The notes under the pieces were generated by a model. The model was not told where the DNA came from. It did not search any database and saw only the letters and a list, made by a program, of their open reading frames with translations. Source: Enorma phocaeensis (GTDB lineage Bacteria > Actinomycetota > Coriobacteriia > Coriobacteriales > Coriobacteriaceae). Taken from it: DNA of 64,000 nucleotides. Location of the stretch: contig NZ_LT891968.1 of the NCBI RefSeq assembly GCF_900186505.1, forward strand, positions 523,398-587,397, given 5' to 3'. This document shows, in pieces, positions 63,820 to 64,000 of this stretch. Positions within the stretch are counted from its first letter, which is position 1. Each line of letters begins with the position of its first letter. A program made the position numbers and the translations under genes.

Positions 63820-64000
63820 ACCCACCTCCGGACAACATGCGGGATGATAAGGACCTCACCTATTGTAGCCATAAAGACGATATGAGAAAGCCATTGGAGG
63901 GAAAGCCTCCCCGCGGCATGCCGGGTCGCGGGCTGGGCGGGAACAATGGCTGTGTATCGTCAGCCTGCGGTGCCCGCCGTACCGCACGCATGGGAGGAGG

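Overview
This 64 kb window is high-GC, densely coded chromosome of an anaerobic Gram-positive actinobacterium. It most likely belongs to the Coriobacteriia, close to Collinsella, judged from gene content and fused genes rather than any database search. Pointers are a pyruvate:ferredoxin oxidoreductase, a mycobacterial-style FHA/PP2C/PknB cluster with a fused FtsW-transpeptidase gene, luxS in an actinobacterium, a fused TsaB-RimI-TsaD gene, and a selenium-type YedE/DUF3343 cluster. Most of the window is ordinary core genome. The novelty lies mainly in intergenic DNA and in one small tRNA-associated insertion.

Layout. 1-5.9 kb (minus strand): start of the pyruvate oxidoreductase gene, then recR, ebfC and dnaX (DNA repair and clamp loading) and a small unknown gene. 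6.1-16.1 kb (plus): a six-gene signalling and cell-envelope operon with two Ser/Thr kinases, two FHA proteins, a PP2C phosphatase and an FtsW-PBP fusion, followed by tRNA-Arg(CCT). 16.6-21.9 kb: a two-subunit aconitase X, an NADH:flavin oxidoreductase and a divergent TetR regulator, separated by an AT-rich patch with phased repeats. 21.9-28.3 kb: a small membrane protein, luxS, clpB and two tandem esterases. 28.4-32.4 kb (minus): a LysR regulator, cysteine desulfurase/selenocysteine lyase-like enzyme, YedE transporter, TusA-like protein and DUF3343 protein, looking like a sulfur/selenium trafficking unit. 32.5-36.9 kb: a MarR-controlled heterodimeric ABC exporter. 37.1-43.4 kb: unknown gene, XRE membrane regulator, YeiH with a divergent LysR, and glmS.

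43.8-45.7 kb is a tRNA-fMet gene whose last 49 bp (anticodon loop to just past CCA) is repeated 1.84 kb downstream. The repeats enclose an AT-rich promoter region and one AlbA_2/HATPase gene whose final codons and stop lie inside the second copy, the footprint of a small tRNA-targeted integration. 45.8-51.8 kb: a truncated DUF4268-like gene, a TIGR00300-family enzyme, a YtcJ-type amidohydrolase, an ion transporter and a secreted lipoprotein nuclease. 51.9-52.4 kb holds two inverted-repeat elements. 52.5-56.7 kb: cstA, preceded by what looks like a leader-peptide attenuator, and a Kef-type antiporter. 56.8-63.8 kb (minus): the conserved block acpS, nnr, alr, uracil-DNA glycosylase, tsaE and fused tsaB-rimI-tsaD, with several overlapping or nearly abutting genes.

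The two signals most worth following are the tRNA-fMet insertion and the cstA leader. Next come the roughly 190 bp inverted-repeat element at 51.9 kb and the 31-bp phased boxes upstream of the aconitase X genes. All family assignments come from reading translated sequence motifs.
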